This document shows positions 4,641 to 6,128 of a stretch of DNA of 6,128 nt, piece after piece. This DNA comes from SAR202 cluster bacterium. Its GTDB lineage: Bacteria > Chloroflexota > Dehalococcoidia > Lucifugimonadales > UBA1123. How positions within the stretch are numbered: position 1 is the stretch's first letter; each line of letters opens with the position of its first letter. The stretch is from NCBI GenBank assembly GCA_030743915.1, contig JASLRP010000506.1, positions 1 to 6,128 of the forward strand, read 5' to 3'. The notes below the pieces were generated by a model, which did not search any database, was not told where the DNA came from, and was given only the letters and a program-made list of their open reading frames with translations. The position numbers and the translations under genes were made by a program.

Positions 4641-5885
4641 TCACGCGTCGATGCCGGGGACCGGGAAGCGAGGCATCATTCCAATGACCTCATCCCTGAT
4701 CTGACGCTCGACAGCCTCGTCTCCCAGGTTGTTCAGCGCCTGAAGGATCAGGCGACCGACCTGTCGGGCGTCGTCCTCCTTCATGCCTCGGCTGGTGATT
4801 GCTGGAGTGCCCAGCCTGACGCCGCTGGCGACGCGAGGCGGTTTCGGGTCATAGGGGATCGCGTTGCGATTTATGACAATGTTGGCTCGGCCCAGAGCCT
4901 CCTCAGCCTGGCGTCCGTTGACATCCAGGGGAGTGAGGTCCACCAGGAACATGTGATTGTCTGTGCCTCCGGCTACGATTCGCAGCCCGCCCTCTTCCAA
5001 TTCCTGAGACAGCGCGACGGCGTTGGCGCGAATCTGTCGCTGATACTCCACGAACTCGGGAGTCATCGCCTCCTGAAAGGCGACAGCCTTGGCCGCGATT
5101 GTATGCTCCATCGGCCCGCCCTGAGCATTGGGAAACACGGCTCGGTCGACGTTGCGCTTCATGTCTTCGTCGCACAGGATCAACCCGCCCCTCGGCCCTC
5201 GCAGGGTTTTGTGGGTCGTGGATGTCACAATCTGGGCGCTTCCCACGGGAGACGGATGCTCGCCTGCGGCGACCAGTCCGGCGATGTGGGCCATATCCAC
5301 CATCAGCTTGGCGTCCACTTCGTCGGCGATTTCACGGAACTTCGAGAAGTCGATGGTTCGACTGTATGCGGTCGCTCCTGTGACGATGACTTTGGGGCGA
5401 TGCTCTTTGGCCAGACGTTCCACTTCGTCATAGTCAATAAGCTCCAACTCGCGGTCCACGGTGTAGGGGACGAAGTTGTATATCTTCGCAGAGAAGTTCA
5501 CTTGACTGCCGTGGGTCAGGTGACCGCCGTGATCGAGACTAAGGCCCATCACCGTGTCCCCAGGCTCTAGGGATGCGAAGTAGGCGGCCATGTTGGCCTG
5601 AGCGCCGCTGTGCGGCTGAACGTTTGCGTGATCTGCCTCGAACAATTTCTCGGCCCGTTCAATCGCTATCCGCTCGGCCACGTCGATAAACTCACAGCCA
5701 CCGTAATAGCGACGGCCCGGATAGCCCTCGGCGTACTTGTTGGTCATGACCGAACCCTGGGCCTCCATGACCGCTTTGCTGGTGTAGTTCTCAGAGGCGA
5801 TCAGGTTTATCGTGGAGCGTTGGCGGTCGATCTCGTTCTGTATAGCCTGGGCGATCTGCGGGTCCTGGTCCTGGAGTATGCTCAT
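4641..5885 (-). CDS. glyA: Serine hydroxymethyltransferase
   Basis: The product interconverts serine plus tetrahydrofolate with glycine plus 5,10-methylenetetrahydrofolate, a main source of one-carbon units, using pyridoxal phosphate in the cytoplasm. The 414-residue length is normal (about 417 in E. coli). The PLP lysine is K226 in TSTTHKTLRGPRGG. Other family residues are the SEN motif at 31-33, the YAEGYPGRRYYGG loop (51-63) with its active-site Tyr and Glu, D197 and H200 in MVDMAHIAG, and R357 in SGVRLGTPA, which binds the substrate carboxylate. The ATG at 5885 has AGGGA eight bases upstream. Upstream lies the terminator of the hibernation factor gene, so glyA is probably transcribed on its own. 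Downstream it converges with the winged-helix gene. No strong terminator is visible on its own strand. All catalytic residues I checked are present. Confidence 0.98.
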   Translation of the reverse strand: MSILQDQDPQIAQAIQNEIDRQRSTINLIASENYTSKAVMEAQGSVMTNKYAEGYPGRRYYGGCEFIDVAERIAIERAEKLFEADHANVQPHSGAQANMAAYFASLEPGDTVMGLSLDHGGHLTHGSQVNFSAKIYNFVPYTVDRELELIDYDEVERLAKEHRPKVIVTGATAYSRTIDFSKFREIADEVDAKLMVDMAHIAGLVAAGEHPSPVGSAQIVTSTTHKTLRGPRGGLILCDEDMKRNVDRAVFPNAQGGPMEHTIAAKAVAFQEAMTPEFVEYQRQIRANAVALSQELEEGGLRIVAGGTDNHMFLVDLTPLDVNGRQAEEALGRANIVINRNAIPYDPKPPRVASGVRLGTPAITSRGMKEDDARQVGRLILQALNNLGDEAVERQIRDEVIGMMPRFPVPGIDA

Positions 5886-5944
5886 ATCAAAAATCCCTGA
5901 GTTTGGGTTGGGGGGATATAGTGGGCCGACGATTGAATAGCCAT

Positions 5945-5971
5945 ACTATAACATCCAGCGCCCAGCGTTAA
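5945..5971 (-). promoter_or_regulatory. Weak candidate promoter for glyA
   Basis: On the minus strand TATAGT (5950-5945, five of six) is preceded by TTAACG (5971-5966, four of six) after only 15 bases. It lies about 60 bases before the glyA ATG and just after the terminator of the upstream gene, where a glyA promoter is expected. The short spacer lowers confidence. Confidence 0.25.
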
Positions 5972-5986
5972 GTATGTCGAGGGCAT

Positions 5987-6016
5987 AAAAAACAGGGCAT
6001 CCATTTGGATGCCCTG
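5987..6016 (-). terminator. Rho-independent terminator of the hibernation factor gene
   Basis: On the minus strand CAGGGCATCC (6016-6007) pairs perfectly with GGATGCCCTG (6002-5993) around a 4-base loop and is followed by T6 (5992-5987). It starts 28 bases after the stop codon at 6045. This is a textbook terminator that separates the upstream gene from glyA. Confidence 0.95.
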
Positions 6017-6044
6017 GTGCCAGGAGTTCTATTAACTGTTTGCG

Positions 6045-6128
6045 TTACGTTAGCTCAGGCTCGATCAGTCCGTAGTCGCCGTCTTGACGTCGATAGGCGA
6101 CGTTGTACTGGTCAGAGTCCATGTTGAA
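6045..6128 (-). CDS. hpf: Ribosome hibernation promoting factor, long form, C-terminal end (partial)
   Basis: Only the last 27 codons are in the window; the start lies beyond the right edge. They end VAYRRQDGDYGLIEPELT, matching the highly conserved C-terminal end of long-form HPF (typically V-x-Y-R-R-x-D-G-x-Y-G-L-I-E-P). In this family the N-terminal domain binds the 30S decoding region and the C-terminal domain dimerises to join two 70S ribosomes into inactive 100S particles in stationary phase or starvation. The presence of this tail shows the protein is the long form, not the short gammaproteobacterial one. A strong terminator follows, so the gene ends its transcription unit here. Confidence 0.85.
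   Translation of the reverse strand, partial: FNMDSDQYNVAYRRQDGDYGLIEPELT

Noticed and set aside
4126..4704. 192-codon plus-strand open frame
   Set aside because: It overlaps the winged-helix gene, the terminator and the end of glyA, has low-complexity Arg/Pro-rich sequence and no recognisable domain.
4953..5570. 205-codon plus-strand open frame inside glyA
   Set aside because: glyA is unambiguous on the other strand; this frame is its antisense shadow.

Overview
The window reads as ordinary bacterial chromosome of moderate GC, with short intergenic gaps and genes on both strands. Protein style (a GAF-repeat sensor kinase with a HisKA_3-type core, single-domain and NarL-type response regulators, a small archaeal-like winged-helix protein, the flavour of the GlyA sequence) suggests Chloroflexota, perhaps Dehalococcoidia/SAR202-like. 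That placement is an inference from protein flavour, not a search. No mobile element, CRISPR array, tRNA or rRNA was seen.

Bases 1-3864 form a two-component signalling cluster. A long sensor histidine kinase runs rightward from beyond the left edge to 2790. It has at least four tandem GAF units, then a PAS domain, a HisKA_3 dimerisation/phosphoacceptor region and an ATPase domain. Its reading frame is broken inside the PAS domain at an A4 run (about 1847-1850), so it appears as two overlapping open frames (2-1960 and 1849-2790). Restoring one base gives one continuous, family-like protein. Two leftward regulators face it: a receiver-only CheY-like protein (3091-2729), whose 3' end overlaps the kinase 3' end by 62 bp, and a NarL/FixJ-type DNA-binding regulator (3864-3205). 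HisKA_3 kinases usually signal to NarL-type regulators, so kinase and NarL protein are probable partners; the CheY-like protein may be a second target or a phosphate sink.

Bases 3865-4267 are mostly non-coding. They hold a good leftward promoter candidate and a 15-bp palindrome ahead of the NarL gene, a doubtful 52-codon reading frame, and a weak rightward promoter candidate. A small winged-helix protein follows (4268-4552); its best start is a GTG behind a strong Shine-Dalgarno. It ends at a clear hairpin-plus-T-run terminator.

Bases 4641-6128 are leftward housekeeping genes: complete glyA (serine hydroxymethyltransferase), and the last 27 codons of a long-form ribosome hibernation promoting factor with a textbook terminator between them. 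The main points for follow-up are the frame break in the kinase, its unusual H-box, the tail-to-tail overlap of kinase and receiver genes, and the palindromes in the regulator leaders. I found no convincing evidence of a wholly new system.
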